In this document: positions 1 to 10,987 of the stretch, one piece after another
Layout of the letters: each line of letters begins with the position of its first letter
How positions within the stretch are numbered: position 1 is the first letter of the stretch
Assembly: GCA_031835245.1 (NCBI GenBank)
Contig: JAVKOQ010000164.1
Location: 58,789 to 122,788, forward strand
Direction: 5' to 3'
Length of the DNA stretch: 64,000 bases
Source of the DNA: Balamuthia mandrillaris
Taxonomy: Eukaryota > Discosea > Longamoebia > Balamuthiidae
Position numbers and translations under genes: made by a program
The notes under the pieces: model-generated
Seen by the model: the letters and a program-made list of their open reading frames with translations, nothing else
Told to the model about the DNA's origin: nothing
The model's database searches: none

Positions 1-536
1 CATGGAAACACCGGAGCTTCCATAGCCATAGGAAGGGTGCAAAATGAGCTGCGAGCGCTCTCCTAAACTCATGGTAGCCACTCCCTCATCCCAGCCTGAC
101 AGAATTTTTTTTAAAAAAAGAGTCAAATGGAGGCAACAGAGAGAGAGAGAGAGAGAGAAGAGAGAGAAGAGAGAGAATAGAACAAACCGCGAATGACTTG
201 TCCTTGTCCCAAGTCAAACTTGAAAGGACGCTCCTTGCGGCGAGAAGAGTCAAACTCGGTGCCGTCCAACAGCGTGCCGACGTAGTGGACGGTGACCTTG
301 GCGCCCTCCTTAGGGAAGCTGGTGCCGTCGCCTTCCTTCAAGACGCGCTTGGCAAAGCCCGCCTCGTTGCTCTCCGCCAAGAGCTTGCAGAGCGACTTGT
401 GGTCGGGCCAGTGTTGCTTCTGCTCCTCCCTGTTGCAGTAGTGGACGGCCTTGCAGCCAGCACACCGTTGAAGGGCCTGCGCGGCGCTGCTGCCTCGCCC
501 ACACACAATGCATTTCACTCCGCTTTGCGACGACAT
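1..536 (-). CDS. MYND zinc finger plus FKBP-type prolyl isomerase (3' end outside window)
   Basis: Peptidyl-prolyl cis-trans isomerase of the FKBP family fused to a MYND finger. Exon 1 runs 536-188 from an ATG; residues about 9-50 hold the MYND Cys/His pattern (CIVC, CAGCK, HYCN, HW..HK..C), followed by the FKBP start (VTVHYVGTLLDG, FDSS, GQVIRG). The intron (187-96) starts GT, ends AG and carries a CT array. Exon 2 (95-1) restores the FKBP signature (GWDEGV, then HPSYGYG) in phase and leaves the window still open. MYND fingers usually bind proline-rich partners, so this is probably a tethered foldase or a transcription/chaperone cofactor; that role is inferred. The family assignment is firm. 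Confidence 0.9.
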
Positions 537-1199
537 TTTTTTTTTTGCTTTCTTCTCTCTTCTCTTTTTTCTCCACCTTTTTTTTGACGACGATAATAAC
601 GTCGATATTTGTCGACAATTTATCCGCGGAAATTAAAAATGAGGCCGATATTTGTCGATTATTACCCATTTTGCCGTCGACATTTTGATCAACGTCGACG
701 TAAATCACCGATGATTTCAAACCACCAATTAAATTTCAAATCTTGGTCATATATATTTATCTCGCCGCTTTGGTGTTTTGTGAAACGGCGGGTGCCAGCA
801 TGACGACGCAAGGTCTCGCAAGGGAGAGATGGGGTGGGTGCTTGAAGTGCTGCGAAGATAGAGTGCGTGGTGGATGTTCCAACCATAACCCCGAAACGGT
901 GATACGATATCCTGTAATTTTGTCTGGTTTGCTTCTTCCTGCTGCCAGTATCGATGATTGGAAAACGGAGGGGGGGGGCCCCCCCCCCCCGATACCACCA
1001 GTAGCCAGTCTTGTTGTTGGTGCTGCACGTTTTGTCGACCTTTAAAGAAAGGTTTCTTGTCTTGTCGGAAGAATCAGATCAGTTTGCTCCATTTAGGAGA
1101 AAAAAAAAGTGTCTTTTCAACGACTTGGCGAGTGTGTATTATTATTTATTTTTTTTGGTCCAACAGCTTCGAAGAAACAAACAAACAAGCAGCAAACAA
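537..1199. promoter_or_regulatory. Divergent promoter region with GTCGAC palindromes and a G9-C12 tract
   Basis: Spacer between the FKBP gene (leftward) and the repeat protein (rightward). It holds three GTCGAC palindromes between about 602 and 700, two close GATATTTGTCGA copies, a GACGTCATG-like word near 800, and a run of nine G followed by twelve C at 970-990. No convincing ORF. Confidence 0.45.
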
Positions 1200-2510
1200 A
1201 TGGCACAGGTATCCAAAGAGGAAGAGCGTCTAGCAAGAATACTTGCCGCCAAAGGAGAAACCAAGAACGAAGCGCACGTTCAATCGCTTCTTGCCACCAG
1301 GAGGAAGCAAGAGGAGGACTTTTCGCTCGCTCGCTACAAAGCCGCGCCCGTTGAGGACGCCTCTCTCTCTTCCGAGTTTGAAGGCACTCAGCTGTTTCGC
1401 AAGTACGCCTCCGGCCAACCGGCCTCAAAGAGCGACTCTGGCGGCAAAGAAAAACAGATATTCTCCAAGTACAAACTGAATGAGGCTGCTGCAGAATCCA
1501 ACCAAAAACAAAGAGTAACAGACAACAAACCGGCCCCGCCGCGTGCCAAAGAAGATGCGCAGAAGGAAGTATCCGCTGGTACAGCTGCTTTCAGGCACTA
1601 CGCCTCCGCTCAGCCTATGCGCATGGCGGATGCCAGCGGCGACGAAACGCAAATGTTGGCCAAGTACATGGCTCCTTCTATCGAAGAAGAGCAAAAGCTT
1701 TGGCAGCAAAAGATGAGAAGAGAAGAGGAGCAAAAGAAGCAGGAAGAGGAAGAGATGTGTCGTCGCCAGGAGGCAGCTGAGAAGGAGATATCGGGCACCG
1801 TCTTGTTCAGGCATTATGCTTCGGCACAACCGATGAAGAAGGAGCAAGAAGCTTCCGCTGGAGAGGAGCTCGAGTTGTTCGCGAGATATGGGCGAGTGGA
1901 ACCGGTGGAGGAGGGAGGAGACCTTGGTGGCAATGAAGATGCAAAGAACAATAAGAAGGAGGAAAGAAGAAAGAGTTGGGATAGTGGAAGTGGAATCAAA
2001 AGTCGAAGCGCGAGTGGGTCCACTCCAAAAGAAGACGAGAAGAAAAAGGAGATAGCGGGAGCGGAATACCATAAGACAGAGAAGGAAGAAGAACTGCAAC
2101 AACAACAGCTGAAGCAGCACCAGCGCAGAGCGAGCCTCGAAAAAGGTTGGACAGGAGCACCAAGGAAGGACTCTGCTTCAACTTCATCAACAGCCCCTGC
2201 GTTTAAAGCACTTGTAAGCCCGAGAAGAACCAATTTTGAGAGACAATTCTACGATGCGTTTCAAGGAACTGTTATAGCGGATGACAAGCGAAAGCAAGAA
2301 GATGTGCTGGCCAAATATAAGATCAGCGGAAATGAAAAAGACGGAGCAGTACAAGGAGCAGAGAGAAGAGAAGAAAAACCTGTGGTCAGGTCGGAAGGAT
2401 CATTCTTCAGAAAGTTTAGCGGAGCAGCCACGACGGAAGTGGAAGCGAAGAACGCCAGAGAAGAGGCTGCAATGAATCAGGCTCTAGACAAATATAGAAT
2501 CAATAAGTAG
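1200..2510 (+). CDS. Unknown protein built of paired aromatic repeat units
   Basis: Single open frame, 436 aa, start chosen at the ATG of the MAQVSKEEE context, which follows an A-rich leader; the frame is open upstream but looks like 5' UTR. I do not recognise a family. The protein is highly charged and contains five two-part units: a first half of type LFR[KH]YASxQP (residues about 65-74, 130-139, 202-211; weaker at 350-356 and 402-408) followed 20-27 residues later by a second half of type [FL]xxKY (88-91, 153-156, 227-230, 370-373, 429-432). A lone second half sits at 43-46. Linkers are Glu/Lys/Gln rich and probably disordered or helical. The motif pairing suggests a repeated short linear binding site, for instance for a cytoskeletal partner; this is inference. 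Confidence 0.75.
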   Translation: MAQVSKEEERLARILAAKGETKNEAHVQSLLATRRKQEEDFSLARYKAAPVEDASLSSEFEGTQLFRKYASGQPASKSDSGGKEKQIFSKYKLNEAAAESNQKQRVTDNKPAPPRAKEDAQKEVSAGTAAFRHYASAQPMRMADASGDETQMLAKYMAPSIEEEQKLWQQKMRREEEQKKQEEEEMCRRQEAAEKEISGTVLFRHYASAQPMKKEQEASAGEELELFARYGRVEPVEEGGDLGGNEDAKNNKKEERRKSWDSGSGIKSRSASGSTPKEDEKKKEIAGAEYHKTEKEEELQQQQLKQHQRRASLEKGWTGAPRKDSASTSSTAPAFKALVSPRRTNFERQFYDAFQGTVIADDKRKQEDVLAKYKISGNEKDGAVQGAERREEKPVVRSEGSFFRKFSGAATTEVEAKNAREEAAMNQALDKYRINK

Positions 2511-3146
2511 GCTTCTGAAGGAAGGAAAACAAAAGCGCATGAAGCTGGTAACTTGCATTATCTTCTCCTACTATTAAAACTTGTACAAAACTTAACAATC
2601 CTGGTCAAACTTGCACAAGTTCTGCATCCACCACATTGTGGTGGAAGGGGGGTAAGCCCCAATGTCGCTTCTGTGCCCCCGTTGAGGCTCCTTGGCCGCT
2701 TCGTCGCGCACGTCATCGGGCTCAGCTTGCATTATCTTCGGTTGTGTTTGGTTGCAAAGGGGTGGATGCAGTTGTCAATGGTTCGGTTTCTGAAGTTTTG
2801 TTGGCTTGTTCACCAAAATCGTCAGTGCTTGATGGCGGAAGAGTGAGTGAAGTTGCGTCGTGGGAGACAGGACAAGTTGAGGAAGATGAAGCAGAAGAGG
2901 AAGAAGATGAATAAGATATATAAGAAGGATCAGTAATATGGTATATCACAGGGACTTGGTTTTGGTCTGTCCGCCTTTTTTTGAACTGCTAACGAAAGTT
3001 CAGCGTGTATAAGATATAAAGCGGTCAGTGGTAGGAACGTACTCTGCTTTGCCTGAAACCTTGTTGGCTATATTGTTTCAGCCACTGCTGATAGTTTTTG
3101 GAATGATTGCTGGGCCTATCGGGTTGCACGCCTTGTACGTGCCGTT
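2511..3146. other. Intergenic, no supported gene
   Basis: About 640 bases between the repeat protein and the 3' end of the SAM-like gene. It contains a 17-bp palindrome (CCACCACA around one T, near 2628-2644) and short overlapping ORFs on both strands without recognisable domains. I see nothing else that I can support. Confidence 0.5.
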
Positions 3147-4553
3147 TCAAATAATATAGTTGTCCTTTTTACGGGTTGAACGTGCATGTTTATAACAATT
3201 TTCTAGAAGACGAGAAGGAGAAGGATAATAACCATACCAGGCTTATTCATGTTAACAGCAGAGCCACAGCAAAAGCACTCTACTTGATAGACGGATGGCG
3301 CATAAAAAGGAGTTATGGTGTGATTCGTCTCTTTGGCAAAACGTTCCACTTTAGCTGCCCATTCATTGAGAGAAAGAGTTTTTCGCTTCCGTCCACCTCC
3401 TCCTTTGTTCTTTTCTTTGTATTCCCACTGCGAAGAAAGTTAAACCAAACATCAAAGAATACAAGATTAAGGCAAAAATAAAAAAACGTGAAAAAATTAA
3501 AGAAGAAAACGACAAGAAATACAGAGCGCAAAACTAACCTTGAACTTAAGAAAGTTGGGTGGCACCGGCGTAGGATGAAGACACTTTTTCATTTCAGCAA
3601 TGAGTCCTAGAGGCAAACCCAACCGCAACAGCGACTCTTCGCTGAGCGATTTGAGCTGCCTTCTGTTCAGCAGCCACTCAGCCTCTAATTTCAGAACGAA
3701 AGGCATCACCTCCTCTTTGTTCTTTCCTATTCTTTCTCCCATTCGACAAAGGAACTCGCGAGTAGTTTCTCTGTTTCCTCCTCTTTCCTTTCCTCCATCC
3801 TCTTCTCCTTCTTCATCTTCGGGTTCACTATCATCGTCAGCTGCATCCTCTGCGCTGGCCCTCCGTTTTATACTAACGTTCTCTGATTCTCTTTGTTCTT
3901 CCAGTGATTGTTCGTTTTCTATTTTCTGTGTTTCATATGATGACGAAGACAAGAAAGAAGACAGGGAAGTAGAGGGAGAGGAAGCGGAAGAGGGAGCAGA
4001 GATAGAAGAAGCAGAAAAAGATGACGACGATAACGGAGAAGAGTGAATAACAGAAGAATGAAGACGTTGTTGTGGCGACATAATGGTGGCTGAAGTTGAT
4101 GGTGCAGGTGGCAGTGGTGATGGTGGATATGGATGGATGGGCTGATGGCGATGATAGGTGTGAGTATATACAAATGGAGCATGAGGAGCTAAAGAAGGAG
4201 AAAGCGAGAACGCTCTAGTGCCAGTGGAGTTTGTTGTCAGGTGGTTGTTTGCCTTGTGAACAGGAAACATAGAGAGTGGCGCGCTTGGTATTGCTTGCTG
4301 TTGTTAAATGAATGCGTTATGGGTTAGAGAGAGCGAGAGAGAGGCAGAGGCAGAGGCAGAGGCGGCAGAGGCAGAGGCAGAGGCAGAGGCAGAGGCAGGG
4401 AGAGAGGCAGACAGACAGGCAAAGGCAGAGGCAGAGCAGAGGCAGAGGCAGAGGCAGAGGCAGAGGCAGAGGCAGAGGCAGAGGCAGAGGCAGAGGCAGA
4501 GGCAGAGGCAGAGGCAGAGGCAGAGGCAGAGGCAGAGGCAGAGGCAGAGACAG

Positions 4554-4592
<39 letters not shown>

Positions 4593-5279
4593 ATAACATT
4601 CTACCTGAGAAGACAAAGAAGGAGACGCATAGAAGCTTGTCGTTGGCGCAGTTGTGGAGTGTGCTCTAGAGGCCACAGGAGGATATTTGTCAGCTGCCAC
4701 CAACGCTGGCGTTGTGGAAGCAGCTGAGTGAGAAAGGGGAAGAGCAGAGTGTGGCAGTTGTTGTTGTGGGTGTTGTGATGAATCAGAGGAAGCTGAGGCT
4801 AAGGCTAAAGACGAGTAGAGTCGTATTGAGTGGTTTGTCGCTGAGGATGATGCCGTCGGAGGAAGGTATTGTTGAGGAGGCACGAAAGAGGCAGCGGTGG
4901 AGGAGAGCGTTGGAGAAAGGGAGAACGAAGGAGAGAGGGTGGTAAAAGTGCTGTTGTTGGCAGCAAAAAGGGAAGCAGAGGAAGAAGCAGAGGACGAAGA
5001 AGAGGGAGAAGATAAAAGAGAGTGCTCTGTTGGCGCTGCATGCAGTTCCTCTTGTGGATCTCCTTCTTTAGCGGGTTTTTCGGTGTGCCTTAGGGATCGG
5101 AGAGCAGCGTCACCACTTGCAGTGGTTACTGTGGAACTCACGTCCGTTCCTTCGCTAAGACTACTAGGGCCACCAAGTCCCATCAAGTTATCTCTTTCTC
5201 CTCCTTCATCCGCTTCCTCTTCTTCTTCTTCTGCCACGTCTTCTCCAGCCAACCCGTGAAGACTTGGTTTGTCGCTCAT
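3147..5279 (-). CDS. SAM-like domain protein with a C-terminal Cys/His cluster
   Basis: Exons 5279-4605, 4297-3539, 3427-3238 and 3202-3147 join in frame to 559 aa; the last intron would be only 35 nt (GTATGG...CTAG). If unspliced, the frame stops at 3203 after a short hydrophobic tail, so the end is uncertain. Residues 1-430 are acidic and Ser/Pro rich (disordered). Residues about 420-470 look like a SAM domain (helical, W-L-L-x-R, LxSLSEESLLxLGLPLG). The C-terminus has ECFCCG...NCxKH, a possible Zn site completed only by the 35-nt splice. The first intron is filled by a hexanucleotide array. Probably a nuclear regulator or adaptor; function unknown. Confidence 0.65.
4324..4592. repeat. Hexanucleotide (AGGCAG)n and (AG)n microsatellite in an intron
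   Basis: Nearly pure AGGCAG units from about 4338 to 4550 followed by (GA)n to 4592, wholly inside intron 1 of the SAM-like gene. On the sense strand of the gene it reads as CTCTGC and CT, that is, as a pyrimidine tract. Confidence 0.95.
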
Positions 5280-5373
5280 CTCTTCTCCTTTCTTTTCTTT
5301 TGCATTTTATCATGTCGTCCTGAGGTGAGAAACGTCGACATTGTAATATCTGGGACGACACGATATCAGCAAG

Positions 5374-5406
5374 GGTTTAACCCTAAACCTAAACCCTAAC
5401 CTTAAT
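5374..5406. repeat. Short interstitial telomere-like repeat
   Basis: Several degenerate CCCTAAA / CCCTAA units in a row in the 3' flank of the leftward membrane-protein gene. Too short to be a chromosome end. Confidence 0.6.
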
Positions 5407-5416
5407 CTAATCACAT

Positions 5417-6902
5417 TTATTCTTCCGTGTCTCGGTGGAGGCTTCGAATGTAGTCCTCATCATAGGGCCGTTTCTCTGTCTGCCTCTGGCGGTGCCATCG
5501 TTTAGCCCAGAAGATACATCCTATAGCAGCCAGGAAGAGTACCACGACGATGGGTACCAAGACGGCAGGCAAAACGTTTTTCTCCCAATCAATCTCTTTT
5601 TCCTCTTCCTCATCATCCTCAGCAAAGGCTACCTTGAAAGTAGGGTCGTAGAGAAGAACTTCTCCATCATCAGCGTTGAAGTACGGAAAGTAAAAGGTCA
5701 GCCTGTTGGTGGTCTCCTCGAAGTTGGTGGAGATGAATTTGGAAGTAATGTCATCCACCATCACAAAGTCCAATATACGAGCCACGAGTTGGATGTCATC
5801 GTCTCGTTGCAGGGTCAGTATTTGTTCGCCTTGTGCTGCTTCTTCATTTTTTTGGTGTGTTAGTTACAAACACAAACGAAGATTATTCCAGCCACAAGAT
5901 CAAACGGGGAATACTAACCATTAGCGACGAATGAGCGAGAGGTAAATGGCTTCTCTTCCAAAGATGAGGCAAACCCCACCTCCAGCGCCAGCATATTGGT
6001 CCGGGACTCAAACGGCCATCCAGAGAGCTGCACCTCAAACTTGGCCTCCTGGGCAGCAACTTGTAGGGAGCGCCTTCCAAATTCGGTGCTCCACGAGGAG
6101 GAAGAGCCAACGGAAGTTTCTCCCATCAACCAGTGGGAGAGCACCATCGCCGCCGAGGTGGTCTCGTTTGTTGTGGTAGAGGTCACCGGGAGAGAGAACT
6201 GCAGCTGGAGGAGTTGCACCGTGACGTCGCCCTTCTGTTGGGTCCTGCTGGTGAGGAGGTAGGCCGAGGGGTCTGCAGGTATGGCGACCTTCTGCACGAC
6301 CATTTGGTTGTCGGTGGAGGTAGGGTTGATCTCGGAGAGGGAGAAGAAGGAGAGACGGATGGAAGAAGAGGAAGTGCTCGTCATGGAGAGAGTGAAGTTG
6401 GCGGTGTCTTCGGTGAAGTTGAGCCGGGTGAGAGAATTTTCGAGAATGGCTTTGCATGAATAAAATAAGAAGACGGAGAGTAAGTTTGAAGGAACTCAGG
6501 AGAAGAAAAAGAAACCAAAGGCAAGAAAGAAACGGCAGGCAGGAGATAACCATAAGTTTTAACGGAAGGCAAAAAGAATAGAGCCCAAAAGAGAGAACAT
6601 AAAGAGACAGCCAGGAAAGCATCTTTCACAAGAACGGAAAACCGGCCCCTACACCACGGTGTACTTCCAGAGAAGAGTAGAGACAAACCATAGCACCTGT
6701 CTGTTCTCATTCTTTCTTCTTGTATCGCATTACAGCAGGGCAAATATTCAATTAATATAAAATAAAATGTGTGGACACCTGATCAAGAATGAGAACAGAT
6801 CGCACACAGCGAAGAACCAAACACCATAACGAATAAAAGCATCAGAGTAACCAGCAGAACAGTAAGCTCAATATATGGCTGAAGTTGTTTCCTTGTCTTC
6901 AT
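5417..6902 (-). CDS. Type I single-pass membrane protein, family not recognised
   Basis: The last two exons are secure: one ending at 5919 (donor after the AAT-G) and 5829-5417, joined in phase. They encode an extracellular part with several N-x-S/T sites, then about 23 hydrophobic residues (VLPAVLVPIVVVLFLAAIG), a basic stop-transfer (WAKRWHRQR) and a short cytoplasmic tail ending HRDTEE. The exon beginning near 6454 (AILENSLTRLNFTE) needs an upstream exon in phase 1. An ATG at 6902 opens a perfect signal peptide (KTRKQL then TVLLVTLMLLFVMVF), the likely first exon; a 23-nt exon near 6660 could bridge them but is not proven. Likely a surface receptor-like protein. Confidence 0.6.
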
Positions 6903-7150
6903 GGCCGCTGGTTGGCAACTACCATCATCTCCATGAACGCTCTCTTAACCTAGCTCACGTCCTTGCTCTTATCCGTATCCATCATTTTCCAGGAAATTTA
7001 AAATTCCTTCGGACAAGGGAGAGGACCAAAATTTCCTGCAAAATGCAAGGGAAGGGACGAGAGAGAGCCCACCTGGCTTCACGACGACACGAATTAGAAA
7101 CCGCTGCAAAAAAAAAACAAAAAAAAAGATAAAAAAAGCGAAGGAAAGAG

Positions 7151-9208
7151 ATGGCCAAGGACTACGTGGAGGCCACTACTTCAGGCGTTGCTCCCAGCAA
7201 GGGCGTGATGTGGATGGTGGGCGGAGCCGCAGTCATAGGCGGACTGGCGTGGTTCGTGCTGACCAGAAAGATCAAAGCACCGTCACGACCCCTCACCAAA
7301 GGTTTTGCTTTGATCCCCCTTTCCTACTACACTTTTTTCTTGCTGATTTCCAATGTTTGTTTTTTTTTCTTTTGTTGTGTCTTGATTCACTTCTTTCCTC
7401 TTGCATCATCTTTATTCTTTCTTTTTTTTAAAATTATTTTTTGGATAATCAGAAGCAGACACATTGCAAGAAAAGATACAAGATTCGATGGCCATCTTGA
7501 AGGTCCCTTGCTCCAACAAAGATCTGTTAAAGGCCTGCTTTACTCTGCGCTGCTACTCGTTTGATTGTATGTTGTCTTTTGCTTGTTGTTGCTTCTTGTT
7601 CTTCTTCTTTTTGTTCTTCTTCTTGTTTTCTTCTTGTTCTTCTTCTTCTTTTGTTGTACTTAAATTTCTGATTATTGTGGTATTGTAAAGCTGAGGCTCA
7701 GCGGTGGATCGAACAAGCAGGAGGTGTCCAAGTGATCTTTGATGCTCTGGTCAGCCGACTCGATTTACACCCTTCTAAGACTTCGTCTCCAAGCACTAGC
7801 AGCAACTCCTCTTCTTCTGCCTCGGCACATGTTTCTTCTTCTTCTTCTTCTTCTTCTTCTTCTTCTTTATCTGCTTCAAGCCTATCCTACAAAAAGCTGA
7901 CCTGTCTCCAAAGCTTGTTGGAAACGTTGGTCAACCTCTCCGTCAACACTCGCTTCAGAACATACATGCTGGACACGCATAAAGTCGACTTTCTCGTTAG
8001 ACTGTGGGGAAACAATGCTCTTCTCCTGCGAGACGACGACAAGATCAAAGAATTCCTGTTGAATATATTTATGAACCTTGCCATCGTGCCTGAGGGAGAG
8101 ACTATTGTTCGTAAGGAGGGTGCCTTGGTATTGGTGTTGGAGGAATTTCTGCCAGAGTCGACTCTCTTGTTTACTGCCCTTCGCTTCCTTTGCAATCTTG
8201 TAATGGACAGTATGTCTTGCTTACTCTTCTTCTCATTTCTCTTCTTTGTGGACATTTTCTTCTTGTTCTTGCTCTTGTTCTTTCTTCTTTCTGCTTCTGA
8301 TTCTGATTCTTTTCTAGTTTTTCTTAATACTTTAACTAACATTTGTTCGCACCAGCTGAGAGTTGCAGAATGATGTTGAATAAAGGAGCGGCGGAGCAAG
8401 TACTTAACCTTTTGAACGATGCAACCATAGCTTCCCAACCAGAGGTGATTAAGCGACTTGCCCACTTAATATCGTACATGACTGTCCTGCCTCATGGTGC
8501 GTAACTTATTTTTAGCCTTGTGATTAAAAAAAAGAGCAAAGAAAGGAGGAGACAAGGCTAACTTTGAACAAACAACACAAATACAAACAGCTAATCAACA
8601 CAAATTGCTTCAGCCTTCTGTTGCCAAACAACTGCTTTTCTTATTAGAGAAATGGCAAACAGACGAGTCCATCGCCTACAGTCTGCTTCTCGGCTTAAAA
8701 AGAATGATGACCGCCACCACAACAAAAAACACTTCTTCCAAATCAGCAGTACAGGACGAGTTGTTGCTCTCCAACTTTCAAGATGCGTTACTGCTGGACG
8801 TTTCATCTTCTGGTTCTTCTTCTGCATCGACCCTGACTGGGTTGGAGATACTTGTTGAGCTGATGATTGGCAGACACGAACGAGATGTTTGCGACTTGAG
8901 CGCCTCTCTTTTGTATCATGTTGCACTAACCAACGGTTTGCTTATGCATCTTGTGATTTTTTTCTTTCTTGTTGTTTTCTATTTTGTCTTGCTAACAGTT
9001 TTCAAAACATTTAGAAAGCCTTCGTGATGCGTTGAGAAAGAACAAGGCCCTCAAGGAACATCTTCAGATGGAAGAGCCCTCCTCCTCGTCTTCTTCTTCT
9101 GCCGCATTCGAAGAACGCCACCTGGCAAAACTTCTGTTGTCATCCTCTCACAACCCATCCACTGCCTGCGCCGCTTCTCCTCCTCCTGATTTTGTCAATA
9201 CTTGTTAA
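7151..9208 (+). CDS. Membrane-anchored armadillo-like repeat protein
   Basis: Six exons (7151-7301, 7453-7566, 7691-8209, 8356-8496, 8591-8935, 9015-9208) join in one phase to 487 aa. A single hydrophobic segment at residues about 18-38 (MWMVGGAAVIGGLAWFVL followed by TRK) suggests N-terminal anchoring. The rest is helical, with armadillo-like patterns such as LTCLQSLLETLVNLSVN, KEFLLNIFMNLA and ALRFLCNLVMD, broken by Ser-rich loops. The layout (N-terminal anchor, then ARM repeats) is like the ARMC10/ARMCX group of mitochondrial outer-membrane proteins; that comparison is architectural only. The 6903-7150 leader before the ATG holds no clear gene on this strand. Confidence 0.75.
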
Positions 9209-9274
9209 ATACCTTACCTGCCTGCACTCCATTCCCTCTCCTTTCGTTCTTTTCTTTCTTCTCTTATTAATTTA

Positions 9275-9287
9275 TCGTGTCGTCATG
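9275..9287 (+). promoter_or_regulatory. TCGTGTCGTCATG element overlapping a start codon
   Basis: A 13-base word found exactly three times in the window (also 21605 and 46539), each within about 110 bases of a predicted start. Here its terminal ATG is the predicted start of the F-box/Ras-like gene. Confidence 0.45.
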
Positions 9288-10860
9288 ATGATTTTGTGGT
9301 CAATAAGAGCAGCACCTGAGCAGCAAGCTGAAAAACGTGCACAAATGTTTCACAAATGGTGCAGTAATGTAACGCAAAGCTCCGAAAAAGAAATGAAAGG
9401 AGCAACGGCGGAGGTTGAAAGCGGCAGCTCTGCCATCTTGCCAACGGAGCTGCAACTGTTGATACTCTCCTTCCTCTCCACCCCAGACTTGGTCCGCTGC
9501 TCGATGGTATGTCGTGAATGGCACGCTCTGTCGCGGGACCCTTCCCTTTCCAAATTGTTCCTGACCCCGTCCGCTGCTCTGATGGTGGATGCTCCCAAAA
9601 GAAGGAGGTCCACGCACCCAACCAAAACGGAAAGGCCTACCAAGGTTGTAGTGTTGGGAGATAGAGGGACTGGACGAACAAGTTTTGTGCAGCGCTTCAT
9701 CAATGACGGCAAATTGGAAGAGAATGGAACACGAAGTGCTGAAAACAGGTTTTCATTTATTTGTTGCTGTCTCTGCTGTGTTTACTTTTGTTTTTAACAC
9801 TACTTAAAACAAGGTACATGAAAACCGTGGAAGTGGATGGCTGTGCCACCACTTTGGAATGTGCCATCCTTTATGAAGACAGCAAATGGCCAGGTTGTGT
9901 CTTCTATCCGCTTCTTCTTCTTATTGTTGTTCTTGTTCTTCTCCTTTTTCTTCTTCTTCTTCTTCTTCTTCTTCTTTCTTCTGCTTCTTCTTCTCCTTCT
10001 TTCTTCTTCTTCTTCTTCTTCTTCCTTCTCTTTTCTTCTGTTGTTCTTGTTCTTGTTCTTGTTCTTGTTCTTGTTCTTGTTCTTGTTCTTGTTCTTGTTC
10101 TTGTTCTTGTTCTTGTTCTTGTTCTTGTTCTTGGTCTTCTCCTTTTTCTCCTTCTTCTTCTTCTTCTTCTTCTTCTTCTTCTTCTTCTTCTTCTTCTTCT
10201 TCTTCTTCTTCTTCTTCTTCTTCTTCTTCTTCTTCTTCTTCTTCTTCTTCTTCTTCTTCTTCTTCTTCTTCTTCTTCTTCTTCTTCTTTCTCTTTTCTTC
10301 TGTTTCTCTCACAGTTCTTTTTCGAAATAGCAATAATGTTGTTACAGCGCATGGAAAGCCAAGGGTTCTTGCTCTTCTATTCTATAGCCTCCCGTCAGAG
10401 CTTTGATGCTGTCCCCTCGTTCGTGGCTACCATTCAGGAAAGCACCTACTGCAACATGAGCACATGTCCTCCCATCATTCTCATTGGCAACAAAACGGAC
10501 GAAGAAAGGAGAGCTGTCACTTTCGCAGAGGGAAAGAGACTTGCCGACTCTCTATTGGCCTATAATTGGAACAAAGCAGACCAAGCAGACGACGCCAAAA
10601 GACGAAAGAAGAAAAAGAGCAAGAAGAAAGAGAAGAAAGAGAAAGAAGGCTTCGTGTTTCGCAAAAACTTTTTCGAGATAAGCGTGAAGGATGACACTGC
10701 AATGTTTTATGGAGTGGACCAACCCATCGATGGCAACAACGGAGCGGTCGTTGTTGCCGAGTTGGTGCGACAGGTCGATGAATGGAGGCACCGAATGAAG
10801 GCCATGAAGGAGAAAGAATTATCGTACGAGATGCAAAAGGAGAAATGTGCAGCCATGTGA
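9285..10860 (+). CDS. F-box protein fused to a degenerate Ras-like GTPase with CaaX box
   Basis: Exons 9285-9748, 9814-9893 and 10331-10860 give 357 aa. Residues about 51-91 form an F-box (LPTELQLLILSFLSTPDLVRC), which normally recruits Skp1-Cullin ubiquitin ligases. From residue 119 a Ras-like domain follows: a P-loop-like GDRGTGRTS in which the essential Lys is Arg131; the DxxG switch II is absent (YEDSKWP replaces DTAGQE); a Ras-like GFLLFYSI strand, NKTD (G4) and EISVKD (G5) are kept. The protein ends CAAM, a canonical prenylation motif. A Lys/Arg-rich loop lies before G5. Intron 2 is almost pure microsatellite, so no exon with a lost G3 can hide there. Likely a prenylated, nucleotide-binding-defective substrate receptor. 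Confidence 0.8.
9930..10297. repeat. (TTC)n and (GTTCTT)n microsatellite filling an intron
   Basis: About 370 bases of TTC/CTT triplets with an inner run of TTCTTG hexamers (about 10035-10130). It occupies most of intron 2 of the F-box/Ras-like gene and is read as pyrimidine on the sense strand. Confidence 0.95.
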
Positions 10861-10987
10861 AAAGCTCTTATATTCTTTCTCTCTCTTCGTTCACTTCTTC
10901 TCTTCAATTCTTCTTCTCTTCGGCGTTCTCTTCTCCGAAACGTTACTCTCATAGTTATTGCCACTTGTTTTTGAGTAATGCCAGTAT

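Noticed and set aside
2636-2914. Small coding gene in the spacer
   Set aside because: No domain, no splice support, overlapping frames on both strands equally open.
4308-4596. Arg/Gln- or Leu/Ser-repeat proteins
   Set aside because: Translations of a microsatellite inside an intron.
9760-10406. Long polyLeu/polySer/polyGlu/polyLys frames
   Set aside because: Artefacts of the TTC/GTTCTT array in an intron.
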